A DNA stretch of 64,000 nt from BOG-908 sp963751795 (GCA_963751795.1 CAVVVI010000003.1:310001-374000); one strand, 5' to 3'. Positions 33,637 to 42,252 are shown, numbered from the stretch's first letter. Numbers and translations are program-made. Notes: generated by a model from the sequence alone, not told the origin.

Positions 33637-34251
33637 ATGAAGATCGATATCAGGACACTGGACAATGGCAGCGCCGGCGAGGCCGAGCTCCCCGACGCTA
33701 TCTTCGCCGCTCAGCCACGGGCCGACATCATGGCGCGCGTGGTGCACTGGCAGCTGGCCCGTCGCCGCTCCGGCAACCACAAGGTGAAGGGCATGGGCGA
33801 AGTGTCCGGCACCACCAAGAAGCCCTACAAGCAGAAGGGCACCGGCAACGCCCGTCAGGGCAGCCTGCGCTCGCCGCAGTTCCGCACCGGTGGCGTGGTG
33901 CACGGCCCGGTCGTTCGCGACCACGGCTACGACCTGCCCAAAAAGGTGCGCCGCCTCGGCCTGATCAGCGCGCTGTCGCAGAAGCAGGCGGAAGGCAAGC
34001 TGATCGTCATCGATGCCGCCACCTCCTCGGTAAAAACCAAGGAATTGGCCGCCAAGCTGAAGGTGCTCGGCTGGACCAGCACGCTGATCATCGATCACGC
34101 GGTCGAGCCGAACTTCCTGCGCGCCAGCGCCAACATCCACCGTGTCGACGTGCTGCCCACCATCGGCGCCAACGTCTACGACATCCTGCAGCACGACCTG
34201 CTGGTGCTGACCACCGCCGCCATCGACGGTCTGAGGGAGCGCCTGGCATGA
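33637..34251 (+). CDS. rplD: 50S ribosomal protein L4
   Basis: This 204-residue exit-tunnel protein and, in E. coli, S10-operon regulator starts at ATG 33637 (MKIDIRTLDNGSAGEAE). GTTKKPYKQKGTGNARQGS, the tunnel loop with its macrolide-sensitive lysine region, is intact. Its last bases overlap the rplW start by 4 bp (ATGA), indicating coupled translation. The upstream open frame is out of homology. Confidence 0.97.
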   Translation: MKIDIRTLDNGSAGEAELPDAIFAAQPRADIMARVVHWQLARRRSGNHKVKGMGEVSGTTKKPYKQKGTGNARQGSLRSPQFRTGGVVHGPVVRDHGYDLPKKVRRLGLISALSQKQAEGKLIVIDAATSSVKTKELAAKLKVLGWTSTLIIDHAVEPNFLRASANIHRVDVLPTIGANVYDILQHDLLVLTTAAIDGLRERLA

Positions 34252-34583
34252 CCGTGATCGCCAACGTTCGCCGCAAGGCGGAGAACCTCTCGCGCGAGGC
34301 GATGTACCAGATCATCCGCGCGCCGGTGATCACCGAGAAGGCGACGCTGCTGACCGAGCGCAACCAGATGGTGTTCCGAGTGGCCATCGACGCCACCAAG
34401 CCGGAAATCAAGAAGTCCATCGAGACGCTGTTCGGCGTCAAGGTGCTGGGCGTGAACACGCTGGTCCAGAAGGGCAAGACGAAGCGCTTCAAGGGACGCC
34501 CCGGCGTCCGCTCCGACGTGAAAAAGGCTTACGTGCAACTGGCGGAAGGTCAATCGATCGACCTGACGACCGGGCTGGCGTGA
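34248..34583 (+). CDS. rplW: 50S ribosomal protein L23
   Basis: This 111-residue exit-tunnel protein is the docking site for trigger factor and SRP. IIRAPVITEKATLLTERNQM and VRSDVKKAYVQLAEGQS match the family. The ATGA overlap start at 34248 gives a short N-terminal tail. A second in-frame ATG (MYQIIRAP) would give a family-length protein but lacks a ribosome-binding site. Confidence 0.95.
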   Translation: MTVIANVRRKAENLSREAMYQIIRAPVITEKATLLTERNQMVFRVAIDATKPEIKKSIETLFGVKVLGVNTLVQKGKTKRFKGRPGVRSDVKKAYVQLAEGQSIDLTTGLA

Positions 34584-34594
34584 GGGTAGGATAG

Positions 34595-35425
34595 ATGGCA
34601 CTCAAGCAATTCAAGCCAGTAACGGCCAGCCTGCGCGGCACGGTGCTGATCGACCGCTCCGAGCTGTGGAAGGGCAAGCCCGTCAAGGGCCTGACCGAAG
34701 GCAAGAGCAAGACGGGCGGCCGTAACAACCATGGCCGCACCACCAGCTTCTTCCGCGGCGGCGGTCACAAGCAGACCTACCGCATCGTCGATTTCAAGCG
34801 CCGCAAGTTTGATGTGGCGGCCACGGTCGAGCGCCTGGAATACGACCCCAACCGCACCGCCTTCATCGCGCTGATCAAGTATGCCGATGGCGAGCTGGCC
34901 TACATCCTGGCGCCGCAGCGCCTGAAGGCCGGCGACAGCGTGGTGGCCGGCGCCAAGGTCGATATCAAGCCCGGCAACGCGATGCCGCTCGGCGCCATTC
35001 CGGTCGGCACCATCATCCACAACGTGGAGATGAAGCAGGGCGCCGGCGGCAAGATGGCACGCGCGGCGGGCACCTACGCCCAGCTCGTTGGCAAGGATGC
35101 CGGCTACGCGCAGATCAAGCTGCAGTCCGGCGAGCTCCGCGTCGTCCGCGGCGAGTGCATGGCGACGGTCGGCGCGGTCTCGAACGCCGACAACATGAAC
35201 CAGAGCTTCGGCAAGGCCGGCCGCGCCCGCTGGATGGGTCGCCGCCCGCATAACCGCGGCGTCGTCATGAACCCGATCGACCATCCGCATGGCGGCGGCG
35301 AAGGCCGCACCTCGGGCGGCCGCCACCCGGTCACGCCGTGGGGCAAGCCGACCAAGGGTGCCAAGACGCGTGTGAACAAGCGGACGGACAAGATGATCAT
35401 CCGCCGCGCGAACAAGGGCAAGTAA
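34595..35425 (+). CDS. rplB: 50S ribosomal protein L2
   Basis: This 276-residue core protein is important for subunit association and peptidyl transfer. MALKQFKPVTASLRGTVLID opens it. The RNA-binding GRNNHGRTTSFFRGGGHKQ region and the catalytic-centre loop HPHGGGEGRTSGGRHPVTPW with the essential His are intact. rpsS begins 1 bp later. Confidence 0.98.
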   Translation: MALKQFKPVTASLRGTVLIDRSELWKGKPVKGLTEGKSKTGGRNNHGRTTSFFRGGGHKQTYRIVDFKRRKFDVAATVERLEYDPNRTAFIALIKYADGELAYILAPQRLKAGDSVVAGAKVDIKPGNAMPLGAIPVGTIIHNVEMKQGAGGKMARAAGTYAQLVGKDAGYAQIKLQSGELRVVRGECMATVGAVSNADNMNQSFGKAGRARWMGRRPHNRGVVMNPIDHPHGGGEGRTSGGRHPVTPWGKPTKGAKTRVNKRTDKMIIRRANKGK

Positions 35426-35426
35426 G

Positions 35427-35705
35427 ATGGCACGTTCCGTCTGGAAGGGCCCGTTCGTGGACGGGTATATGCTGGGGAAGGCCGAAAAAGCGCGGGCCTC
35501 GGGCCGCAACGAGATCATCAAGATCTGGTCGCGCCGCTCGACGATCCTGCCGCAATTCGTGGGCCTCACCTTCGGCGTCTATAACGGCCACAAATTCCTG
35601 CCCGTGCAGGTCAACGAGAACATGGTCGGCCACAAATTCGGCGAGTTCTCGCCGACGCGCACATTCACCGGCCATGCGGCCGACAAGAAGGCGAAGCGGG
35701 GATGA
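35427..35705 (+). CDS. rpsS: 30S ribosomal protein S19
   Basis: This 92-residue 30S head protein near the A-site finger has MARSVWKGPFVDGYML and IIKIWSRRSTILPQFVGLTF, both signatures. NENMVGHKFGEFSPTRTF follows. The start is 1 bp after rplB, and its end overlaps rplV by 4 bp (ATGA). Confidence 0.98.
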   Translation: MARSVWKGPFVDGYMLGKAEKARASGRNEIIKIWSRRSTILPQFVGLTFGVYNGHKFLPVQVNENMVGHKFGEFSPTRTFTGHAADKKAKRG

Positions 35706-36112
35706 GCAAGCCTAAGGCACCGCGGCCCGTCGCCGAGAACGAGGCGCAATGCGTGCTCAGCAACCTGCGCGTCAGCCCTGACAAGCTGAACCTGGTTGCC
35801 GGCCTGATCCGCAACCAGCCGGCCGCCAAGGCAGTCGCCACGCTCACGTTCAGCAAGCGCCGCATCGCGCACGCCGTCCGCAAGGCGCTGGAGAGTGCGA
35901 TCGCCAACGCCGAGAACAACCACCAGCTCGACGTGGACCGGCTTGTCGTCACCCGCGCCGAAGTCGGCCGCTCCATCGTCATGCGCCGCTTCCACGCCCG
36001 CGGCCGCGGCCGTGCGGCGCGCATCGAGAAGTGGTTCAGCCATTTGAAGATCGTGGTGGCCGAGCGCGACATGAGCGCCGCACCGGCGATCACCGAGAAG
36101 AGGGCGGCCTGA
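35702..36112 (+). CDS. rplV: 50S ribosomal protein L22
   Basis: This 136-residue exit-tunnel protein has the tunnel hairpin FHARGRGRAARIEKWFSHLK. The N-terminal VLSNLRVSPDKLNLVAGLIR is conserved. A short extra tail (SAAPAITEKRAA) follows the usual end. Its last base overlaps the ATG of rpsC. Confidence 0.98.
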   Translation: MSKPKAPRPVAENEAQCVLSNLRVSPDKLNLVAGLIRNQPAAKAVATLTFSKRRIAHAVRKALESAIANAENNHQLDVDRLVVTRAEVGRSIVMRRFHARGRGRAARIEKWFSHLKIVVAERDMSAAPAITEKRAA

Positions 36113-36789
36113 TGGGTCACAAAGTCAATCCGATCGGGCTGCGGCTCGGCATCAACCGCACCTGGGATTCGCGCTGGTTCGCCGGCAGCGACTACGCCAA
36201 GTTGCTGCACGACGACCTGAAGCTGCGCGCCCATCTGCGCAAGAAGCTGTCCGGCGCCGGCGTCAGCCGCGTGGTGATCGAACGCCCGGCCAAGAAGCCG
36301 CGCGTCACGATCTATGCCGCCCGTCCCGGCGTGGTGATCGGCAAGAAGGGCAGCGACATCGAGGTGCTGCGCAAGGACCTCGCCAAGATGGCCAAGGCCG
36401 AGGTCTCGCTCAACATCGTCGAGATCCGCAAGCCCGAGATCGACGCGACCCTGGTGGCCGAGAACATCGCCCAGCAACTCGAGCGTCGCGTCGCCTTCCG
36501 CCGCGCCATGAAGCGCGCCGTGCAGTCGGCCATGCGCCTCGGTGCCCAGGGCATCCGCATCAACTGCGCCGGCCGTCTCGGCGGCGCCGAGATCGCCCGC
36601 GTGGAATGGTATCGCGAAGGCCGGGTGCCGCTGCACACGCTGCGCGCCGACATCGATTACGGCGTCGCCACCGCCAAAACCACCTACGGCACGTGCGGCG
36701 TGAAGGTTTGGATCTTCAAGGGCGAGATCCTGGCCAACGACCCCACGGCGCAGGACCGCCGGGCCGCCGAACAGGCGCCGCAGCGCTAA
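36112..36789 (+). CDS. rpsC: 30S ribosomal protein S3
   Basis: This 225-residue mRNA-entry protein has a KH domain. MGHKVNPIGLRLGINRTWDS starts at ATG 36112 inside the rplV stop. The KH signature GVVIGKKGSDIEVLRKDLA is present, and the C-terminal GVKVWIFKGEIL matches. A longer upstream frame is rejected as it has no homology. Confidence 0.98.
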   Translation: MGHKVNPIGLRLGINRTWDSRWFAGSDYAKLLHDDLKLRAHLRKKLSGAGVSRVVIERPAKKPRVTIYAARPGVVIGKKGSDIEVLRKDLAKMAKAEVSLNIVEIRKPEIDATLVAENIAQQLERRVAFRRAMKRAVQSAMRLGAQGIRINCAGRLGGAEIARVEWYREGRVPLHTLRADIDYGVATAKTTYGTCGVKVWIFKGEILANDPTAQDRRAAEQAPQR

Positions 36790-36801
36790 GGACGCACAGA
36801 C

Positions 36802-37218
36802 ATGCTTTCCCCCAAGCGGACCAAGTTCCGCAAGGCCCATAAGGGCCGCATCCACGGCCTCGCCAAAGGCGGCACCGCGCTGAATTTCGGCCAGTTCGGC
36901 CTGAAGGCGCTCGAGCCGGAACGCGTCACCGCGCGCCAGATCGAAGCCGCCCGCCGCGCCATCACGCGCGCCATGAAGCGCGCCGGCCGCGTGTGGATCC
37001 GCATCTTCCCCGATGTGCCGGTCTCGCTGAAGCCGGCCGAGGTCCGCATGGGCTCCGGCAAGGGCGCGCCCGAGTTCTGGGTGGCCCGCGTCAAGCCCGG
37101 CCGCGTCATGTTCGAGATCGACGGCGTGCCGCCCGACGTGGCGCAGGCCGCCCTCACGCTCGGTGCCGCCAAGCTGCCGATCAAGACCAAGTTCGTCACC
37201 CGCCTGGGCGAGGGCTGA
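36802..37218 (+). CDS. rplP: 50S ribosomal protein L16
   Basis: This 138-residue protein near the A site has MLSPKRTKFRKAHKGRIHGL, MGSGKGAPEFWVARVKPGRV and the C-terminal AAKLPIKTKFVTR, all as expected. It lies 12 bp behind rpsC; rpmC follows after 3 bp. Confidence 0.98.
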   Translation: MLSPKRTKFRKAHKGRIHGLAKGGTALNFGQFGLKALEPERVTARQIEAARRAITRAMKRAGRVWIRIFPDVPVSLKPAEVRMGSGKGAPEFWVARVKPGRVMFEIDGVPPDVAQAALTLGAAKLPIKTKFVTRLGEG

Positions 37219-37221
37219 TCC

Positions 37222-37425
37222 ATGACCAAGCCAGCCGATATCCGCGCCAAGTCGCCCGACCAGCTGCAGGCCATGCTGCTCGATCTGCGGCGCGAGCAGT
37301 TCAACCTGCGCTTCCAGCGCGCGACCGGCCAGAACGAGGGCGCCGCCCGCGTCAAGATCGTGCGCCGCGACATCGCACGCGTCAAAACCATCCAGGCGGA
37401 ACTCGCTTCCGCCGCCAAAGCCTGA
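37222..37425 (+). CDS. rpmC: 50S ribosomal protein L29
   Basis: This 67-residue helical hairpin protein sits at the tunnel exit. IRAKSPDQLQAMLLDLRREQ and NLRFQRATGQNEGAARVKIV fit the family; KTIQAELASAAKA ends it. It lies within the tight rplP-rpmC-rpsQ run. Confidence 0.97.
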   Translation: MTKPADIRAKSPDQLQAMLLDLRREQFNLRFQRATGQNEGAARVKIVRRDIARVKTIQAELASAAKA

Positions 37426-37440
37426 AAGGAGCCTTGACCG

Positions 37441-37785
37441 ATGCCAAGGCGTGTACTCACCGGGCGCGTGACCAGCGACAAGATGGACAAGACCGTGACG
37501 GTCCTCGTCGATCGCCGCATCATGCACCCGCTCTACAAGAAGTTCATCCGCCGCTCGAAGAAATACGCGGCGCATGACGAAGTGAATGCCTGCAAGACAG
37601 GCGACCAGGTGCGCATCGTCGAGTGCCCGCCCATCTCCAAGCGCAAGACCTGGACGGTGGTCGAGCGCAACGGCGCGCGGCTCGAAAGCGCGCCGGCCGA
37701 TGCGCTCGCCTCGCTGGAAGCTCGCGCCCACAGCCATGCGGCCGCCGCCGCACCCGAGCCGGCCGCCGCCGACGCGACCGCATAA
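37441..37785 (+). CDS. rpsQ: 30S ribosomal protein S17, with Ala-rich tail
   Basis: The S17 core (MPRRVLTGRVTSDKMDKTVT, ISKRKTWTVVE) fills about residues 1-80. A further 30-odd residues rich in alanine, with HSHAAAAAPEPAAADATA, are an extension beyond the usual 80-90 residues. Such tails are common in high-GC alphaproteobacteria. rplN follows after 12 bp. Confidence 0.96.
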   Translation: MPRRVLTGRVTSDKMDKTVTVLVDRRIMHPLYKKFIRRSKKYAAHDEVNACKTGDQVRIVECPPISKRKTWTVVERNGARLESAPADALASLEARAHSHAAAAAPEPAAADATA

Positions 37786-37797
37786 GGACAAGCAGTC

Positions 37798-38166
37798 ATG
37801 ATCCACGCAGAATCCAACCTGGAGGTCGCCGACAATTCCGGCGCGCGCCGGGTGCAGTGCATCAAGGTGATCGGCGGCTCGAAGCGCAAATTCGCCTCCG
37901 TGGGCGACGTCATCGTCGTCTCCGTCAAGGAAGCCATCCCGCGCGGCAAGGTGAAGAAGGGCGACGTGCACCAGGCCGTCATCGTGCGCACCAGCTTCCC
38001 GGTGCGCCGCGCCGATGGCAGTGCCATCCGCTTCGACACCAACGCCGCCGTGCTGATCAACAAGCAGCAGGAGCCGATCGGCACGCGCATCTTCGGCCCC
38101 GTCGTGCGCGAGCTGCGGGCCAAGAAGTTCATGAAGATCATCTCCCTGGCACCGGAGGTCCTCTAA
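37798..38166 (+). CDS. rplN: 50S ribosomal protein L14
   Basis: This 122-residue subunit-interface protein has MIHAESNLEVADNSGARRVQ and RGKVKKGDVHQAVIVRTSF, the L14 signature. The C-terminus REL-RAKKFMKIISLAPEVL is normal. The stop directly abuts the rplX ATG (zero gap). Confidence 0.98.
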   Translation: MIHAESNLEVADNSGARRVQCIKVIGGSKRKFASVGDVIVVSVKEAIPRGKVKKGDVHQAVIVRTSFPVRRADGSAIRFDTNAAVLINKQQEPIGTRIFGPVVRELRAKKFMKIISLAPEVL

Positions 38167-38487
38167 ATGGCCGCCCGTATCCGCAAGGGTGACCGCGTCG
38201 AGGTCATCACCGGCGCCGACCGCGGCAAGCGCGGCGAAGTGCTGCGCGTGATCCCCAAGGAGGACCGCGCCGTCGTCCAGGGTGTCAACATCGCCAAGCG
38301 CCACACCAAGGCGACCGGCATGGGCCAGCCCGGCGGCATCATTGAACGCGAGGCCACCATCCACCTCTCCAATATCATGCTGATCGACCCGAAGACCGAC
38401 AAGCCGACCCGCATCGGTTTCCGCGTCCTCGACAACGGCAGCAAGGCACGCGTCGCCCGGGCCACCGGCAACGTGATCGAAGGCTGA
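38167..38487 (+). CDS. rplX: 50S ribosomal protein L24
   Basis: This 106-residue assembly initiator has a KOW motif, RIRKGDRVEVITGADRGKRG. GVNIAKRHTKATGMGQPGGI and IGFRVLDNGSKARVARATG are typical. It starts directly at the end of rplN and precedes rplE by 4 bp. Confidence 0.98.
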   Translation: MAARIRKGDRVEVITGADRGKRGEVLRVIPKEDRAVVQGVNIAKRHTKATGMGQPGGIIEREATIHLSNIMLIDPKTDKPTRIGFRVLDNGSKARVARATGNVIEG

Positions 38488-38491
38488 GATC

Positions 38492-39076
38492 ATGAGCGAG
38501 ACCGCAGAAACCGCCACCCGCCAGGTGCCCCGCATGCAGGCGCGCTATGCCGAGACGGTGCGCCCAGCCCTGCAGAAGGAGTTCAGCTACAAGAACCCGA
38601 TGCAGGTCCCGCGGCTGGAAAAGATCGTCATCAACATGGGCGTTGGCGAAGCCGCCGGCGACCAGAAGAAGCTCGACGCCGCCGTCGCCGACCTCACGCT
38701 GATCGCCGGCCAGCGCCCGGTCAAAACCGTCGCGAAGAAGGCCATCGCCGGCTTCAAGATCCGCGAAGGCCTGCCGATCGGCACCAAGGTCACGCTGCGC
38801 CGCGCCCGGATGTACGAGTTCCTCGACCGCCTGGTCACCATCGCTTTGCCGCGCGTCCGCGACTTCCGCGGCATCAGCGGCAAGGGCTTCGACGGCCGCG
38901 GCAACTTCGCCATGGGCCTGAAGGAACAGATCATCTTCCCCGAAATCGCCTACGACAAGGTCGATGCGGTTCGCGGCATGGACATCGTCATCGTCACCAC
39001 CGCGAAAACCGACGCCGAAGCCCGCGCGCTGCTCAAGGCGTTCGACCTGCCGTTCGTCACCCAGACCACCACCTGA
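38492..39076 (+). CDS. rplE: 50S ribosomal protein L5
   Basis: This 194-residue 5S rRNA-binding protein has VPRLEKIVINMGVGEAAGDQ, VKTVAKKAIAGFKIREGLPI and GRGNFAMGLKEQIIFPEI. The N-terminus is about 10 residues longer than E. coli L5. A 78-bp gap with a CCGGC/GCCGG hairpin separates it from rpsN. Confidence 0.98.
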   Translation: MSETAETATRQVPRMQARYAETVRPALQKEFSYKNPMQVPRLEKIVINMGVGEAAGDQKKLDAAVADLTLIAGQRPVKTVAKKAIAGFKIREGLPIGTKVTLRRARMYEFLDRLVTIALPRVRDFRGISGKGFDGRGNFAMGLKEQIIFPEIAYDKVDAVRGMDIVIVTTAKTDAEARALLKAFDLPFVTQTTT

Positions 39077-39154
39077 TCGCCACACGCCGCCCCATTTAAC
39101 GCTTCAAGGAATACCCCCGGCGCAGGCCGGCAGGTTCCGGAGGACTCCACCGAG

Positions 39155-39460
39155 ATGGCTAAGACTTCCGCCGTCAACCGCAACATCAACCGCGAAGCGA
39201 CCGTCAAGCGCGACCGCAGCAAGCGCAGCAAGCTCAAGGCCCAGATGATGGACCGCGACGCGCCGGTCGAGCAGCGTTTCGAGGCTTCGATGAAGCTGGC
39301 GCAACTGCCGCGCAACGGCAGCCGCACCCGCGTCCGCCTGCGCTGCGCGCTCACCGGCCGTTCGCGGTCCAACTACCGCAAGTTCAAGCTGTGCCGCATC
39401 GCGCTGCGAGACCTGGCCAGCTCGGGGCAGATCCCGGGCATGGTCAAGGCGAGCTGGTAA
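39155..39460 (+). CDS. rpsN: 30S ribosomal protein S14
   Basis: This is a 101-residue S14 of the long, zinc-free type: the CxxC pair of short S14 proteins is missing, and NGSRTRVRLRCALTGRSRS reads through. QIPGMVKASW is the conserved end. It has its own strong ribosome-binding site (GGAGG) and leads to rpsH after 12 bp. Confidence 0.97.
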   Translation: MAKTSAVNRNINREATVKRDRSKRSKLKAQMMDRDAPVEQRFEASMKLAQLPRNGSRTRVRLRCALTGRSRSNYRKFKLCRIALRDLASSGQIPGMVKASW

Positions 39461-39472
39461 GGAGCGCGCACC

Positions 39473-39871
39473 ATGTCGCTATCCGATCCGCTGGGTGACA
39501 TGCTCACCCGCATCCGCAACGCCCAGGGCAGCCGTCATGCGTCCTGCGTGTCGCCGGCCAGCAAGCTGCGCGCCAACGTCCTCGACGTTCTCAAGCGCGA
39601 GGGCTACATCCGCGGCTTCTCCGCCGAGGAGCTGCGCCCCGGCGTGGCGCAATTGCGCATCGAGCTGAAATACGCCGAAGGCGAGCCGGTGATCAAAGAG
39701 ATCCACCGCGTCTCCAAGCCGGGCCGCCGCGTCTACTCCAAGATCCAGGAGCTGCCGCGCGTCTATGCCGGGCTGGGCGTATCCATCCTGTCCACGCCCC
39801 GCGGCGTGCTGAGCGATGCCGAGGCCCGCGCTGCCAATGTTGGCGGCGAAGTTCTCTGCCGCGTGTTCTGA
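39473..39871 (+). CDS. rpsH: 30S ribosomal protein S8
   Basis: This 132-residue central-domain protein is, in E. coli, the repressor of the spc operon. SDPLGDMLTRIRNAQGSRHA, KPGRRVYSKIQELPRVYAGL and SILSTPRGVLSDAEAR identify it. rplF starts 13 bp later. Confidence 0.98.
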   Translation: MSLSDPLGDMLTRIRNAQGSRHASCVSPASKLRANVLDVLKREGYIRGFSAEELRPGVAQLRIELKYAEGEPVIKEIHRVSKPGRRVYSKIQELPRVYAGLGVSILSTPRGVLSDAEARAANVGGEVLCRVF

Positions 39872-39884
39872 GGAGACAGAAACA

Positions 39885-40418
39885 ATGTCTCGCGTAGGCA
39901 AATACCCGGTCGACGTGCCGGCCGGCGTCACCATCGGCATCGTCGATAACATCCTGATCGCCACCGGCAAGCTCGGCGAGCTGCGCCTGCCGCTGACCGA
40001 TCACGTGGAAACCACCGTCGAAGGCGCCAAGGTCAGCGTCAAGCCGCGCAGCAACGTGGCGCAGGCCCGCATGATGTGGGGCACCACGCGCGCCAACATC
40101 GCCAACATGATCCGCGGCGTCTCCACCGGCTACGCCAAGACAATGGAGATCACCGGCACCGGCTACCGTGCCAGCGTCCAGGGTACCAATCTGGTGATCA
40201 ATCTGGGCTTCAGCCACGATGTGGTCTATCCGGTGCCGCCCGGCATCACCATCACCACGCCGCGCCCCACCGCCATCACCGTCACCGGCGTCGATAAGCG
40301 CCTGGTCGGCCAGGTCGCGGCAGAAATCCGCGGCTATCGCCCGCCGGAGCCCTACAAGGGCAAGGGCGTGCGCTACGACAACGAGACGATCCGCCGCAAG
40401 GAAGGTAAAAAGAAGTGA
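39885..40418 (+). CDS. rplF: 50S ribosomal protein L6
   Basis: This 177-residue factor-binding-centre protein has MSRVGKYPVDVPAGVTIGIV, MMWGTTRANIANMIRGVSTG and the signature PEPYKGKGVRYDNETIRRKE. ATG 39885 is preceded by GAGGAGA. Its stop overlaps the GTG of rplR by 4 bp. Confidence 0.98.
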   Translation: MSRVGKYPVDVPAGVTIGIVDNILIATGKLGELRLPLTDHVETTVEGAKVSVKPRSNVAQARMMWGTTRANIANMIRGVSTGYAKTMEITGTGYRASVQGTNLVINLGFSHDVVYPVPPGITITTPRPTAITVTGVDKRLVGQVAAEIRGYRPPEPYKGKGVRYDNETIRRKEGKKK

Positions 40419-40777
40419 GCGCCCGAGTGGATCTCCGGCAGCGCCGGCGCGAGCGCCTGCGCTTCCAGCTGCGGCAGAAATCGGTCGGGCGCCCGCGCCT
40501 CTCCGTCTTCCGGTCGGGCAAGCACATTTACGCCCAGGTCATCGACGATGCGGCCGGCCGCACGCTGGCGGCAGCCTCCACGTTGGACGCCAGCCTGCGC
40601 GAGGGCCTGCGCACCGGTGCCGACAAGGCAGCCGCCGGCCTGGTCGGCAAGCTGGTCGCCGAACGGGCGCTGGCCGCCGGCGTCACCGCCGTGGTGTTCG
40701 ATCGCGGCTCCTATATCTATCATGGCCGCGTGCGAGCGCTGGCCGAAGCCGCCCGTGAGGGCGGATTGTCCTTCTAA
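40415..40777 (+). CDS. rplR: 50S ribosomal protein L18
   Basis: This 120-residue 5S rRNA-binding protein has a GTG start inside the rplF stop (GTGA). RERLRFQLRQKSVGRPRLSV and VFDRGSYIYHGRVRALAEAA are conserved. rpsE follows after 11 bp. Confidence 0.97.
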   Translation: MSARVDLRQRRRERLRFQLRQKSVGRPRLSVFRSGKHIYAQVIDDAAGRTLAAASTLDASLREGLRTGADKAAAGLVGKLVAERALAAGVTAVVFDRGSYIYHGRVRALAEAAREGGLSF

Positions 40778-40788
40778 GGGGAAGCGAA

Positions 40789-41397
40789 ATGGCACGTGAA
40801 GCCAGAGAAGGCGGCGGCGGTGACCGCGGCCGCCGTGGCGACCGCCGCGATGCCCCGCGCGACCGGGACGGCGGCGACGAGTTGATCGACAAGCTTGTCA
40901 CCATCAACCGCGTCGCCAAGGTGGTGAAGGGCGGGCGTCGCTTTGCGTTCGCCGCCCTCGTCGTCGTCGGCGACCAGAAAGGCCGCGTCGGCTACGGCGC
41001 CGGCAAGGCACGCGAAGTGCCCGAGGCCATCCGCAAGGCCACCGAGCGCGCCAAGCGCACGATGATCCGCGTGCCGATGAAGGAAGGCCGCACGCTGCAC
41101 CACGACAGCTACGGCCATTTCGGCGCCGGCAAGGTGATCCTGCGCACGGCGGCTGCCGGCACCGGCATCATCGCCGGCGGCCCGATGCGCGCCGTCTTCG
41201 AATCGCTCGGCATCGGTGACGTGGTCGCCAAGTCGCTCGGCAGCCGCAACCCGCACAACATGGTCAAGGCCACGTTCGCGGCGCTGTCGGCCGCCGCCAG
41301 CCCGCGCTCGGTCGCCACCCGCCGCGGCAAGAAGGTCAACGACATCCTCGGCAAGCGCGACGCCGCGCCGGCGCAGGAGGGTGTGGCCGATGTCTGA
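40789..41397 (+). CDS. rpsE: 30S ribosomal protein S5
   Basis: This 202-residue accuracy-centre protein has an N-terminal Arg/Gly/Asp-rich tail of about 25 residues (GGGGDRGRRGDRRDAPRDRD) that precedes the core. The core has LVTINRVAKVVKGGRRFAFA and GVKVLARPAAPGTGIIAGG-like AAAGTGIIAGGPMRAVFES. The gene overlaps rpmD by 8 bp. Confidence 0.98.
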   Translation: MAREAREGGGGDRGRRGDRRDAPRDRDGGDELIDKLVTINRVAKVVKGGRRFAFAALVVVGDQKGRVGYGAGKAREVPEAIRKATERAKRTMIRVPMKEGRTLHHDSYGHFGAGKVILRTAAAGTGIIAGGPMRAVFESLGIGDVVAKSLGSRNPHNMVKATFAALSAAASPRSVATRRGKKVNDILGKRDAAPAQEGVADV

Positions 41398-41587
41398 TAC
41401 CGCGAAAAAGACGGTCCGCGTCACCCAGACCGGGTCGCCGATCGGCCGCAAGCCGGGCCAGCGCGAGACGCTGATCGGGCTGGGCCTCACCAAGATTCGC
41501 GGCTCGCGGGTGCTGGAAGACACGCCCTCGATCCGCGGCATGATCCGCAAGGTCGCGCACCTCGTGCGCGTCGATGAGAGCATCTGA
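41390..41587 (+). CDS. rpmD: 50S ribosomal protein L30
   Basis: This 65-residue protein starts at ATG 41390 inside the end of rpsE. VRVTQTGSPIGRKPGQRETL and LGLTKIRGSRVLEDTPSIRG are the L30 core, and IRKVAHLVRVDE ends it. An 8-bp overlap with rpsE points to coupled translation. Confidence 0.97.
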   Translation: MSDTAKKTVRVTQTGSPIGRKPGQRETLIGLGLTKIRGSRVLEDTPSIRGMIRKVAHLVRVDESI

Positions 41588-41588
41588 G

Positions 41589-42095
41589 ATGAGCACCCCG
41601 CAACTCAAGCTGAACGATCTGCGCGACAATCCCGGCGCACGGCCCAAGTTCAAGCGCCTCGGCCGCGGCATCGGCTCGGGCAAGGGCAAGACGTCCGGCA
41701 AGGGCGTCAAGGGACAGAAGGCCCGCGAGGGCGTGGCGCTGAACGGCTTCGAAGGCGGCCAGCTGCCGATCTATCGCCGCCTGCCCAAGCGCGGCTTCCA
41801 CAACCTGTTCCGCGTCGAACACGCGGCTGTCAACCTGTCGGCGATCGGCAAGGCCATCGAATCCGGCCGCCTGGCCGCCGATGCGCCCGTCACCGAAGCC
41901 AGCCTGCGCGACGCCGGCCTGGTCCGCGGCGGCAAGGCGGCACTCGGCGTGCGCCTGCTGGCCAAGGGCACGATCGCCCACGCGCTGCACATCACCGTCA
42001 CCGGCGCCTCGGCCGCGGCCCGCGCCGCCGTCGAAGCGGCCGGCGGCTCGGTCACCACCACGGCCACCCCGGCCGCCGAGCCCGCCGCAGAGTAG
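41589..42095 (+). CDS. rplO: 50S ribosomal protein L15
   Basis: This is a 168-residue assembly protein. MSTPQLKLNDLRDNPGARPK, the glycine-rich RLGRGIGSGKGKTSGKGVKG and GFEGGQLPIYRRLPKRGF are conserved. The last 25 residues are Ala/Thr-rich. It starts 1 bp after rpmD, and two hairpins separate it from secY. Confidence 0.98.
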   Translation: MSTPQLKLNDLRDNPGARPKFKRLGRGIGSGKGKTSGKGVKGQKAREGVALNGFEGGQLPIYRRLPKRGFHNLFRVEHAAVNLSAIGKAIESGRLAADAPVTEASLRDAGLVRGGKAALGVRLLAKGTIAHALHITVTGASAAARAAVEAAGGSVTTTATPAAEPAAE

Positions 42096-42102
42096 TCCGC
42101 AC

Positions 42103-42188
42103 GGCCTGCCCCTCCACGGGGCAGGCCGGCGCGCACTGCCACCGCCCGCCGCCGGCCGGCCGGAGCGGCTTTGCACCACGCTCCGGCC
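42103..42188 (+). terminator. Two perfect 10-bp hairpins between rplO and secY
   Basis: GGCCTGCCCC and GGGGCAGGCC (42103-42127) flank a 5-base loop. GGCCGGAGCG and CGCTCCGGCC (42158-42188) flank an 11-base loop. No T run follows, so these are processing, stability or Rho-linked structures rather than clear intrinsic terminators. They fill the 157-bp gap in an otherwise tight operon. Confidence 0.5.
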
Positions 42189-42252
42189 TTGCCGTAGAGT
42201 AACGCCAGGCACGAGATAGCCCGCCTCTCTCTTCCAGGGATCAAGCGCCACC

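Noticed and set aside
36112..36114. Alternative upstream starts for rpsC, rplD, rplF and rplO
   Set aside because: The frames are open upstream, but only the chosen starts agree with family N-termini and overlap or spacing patterns.
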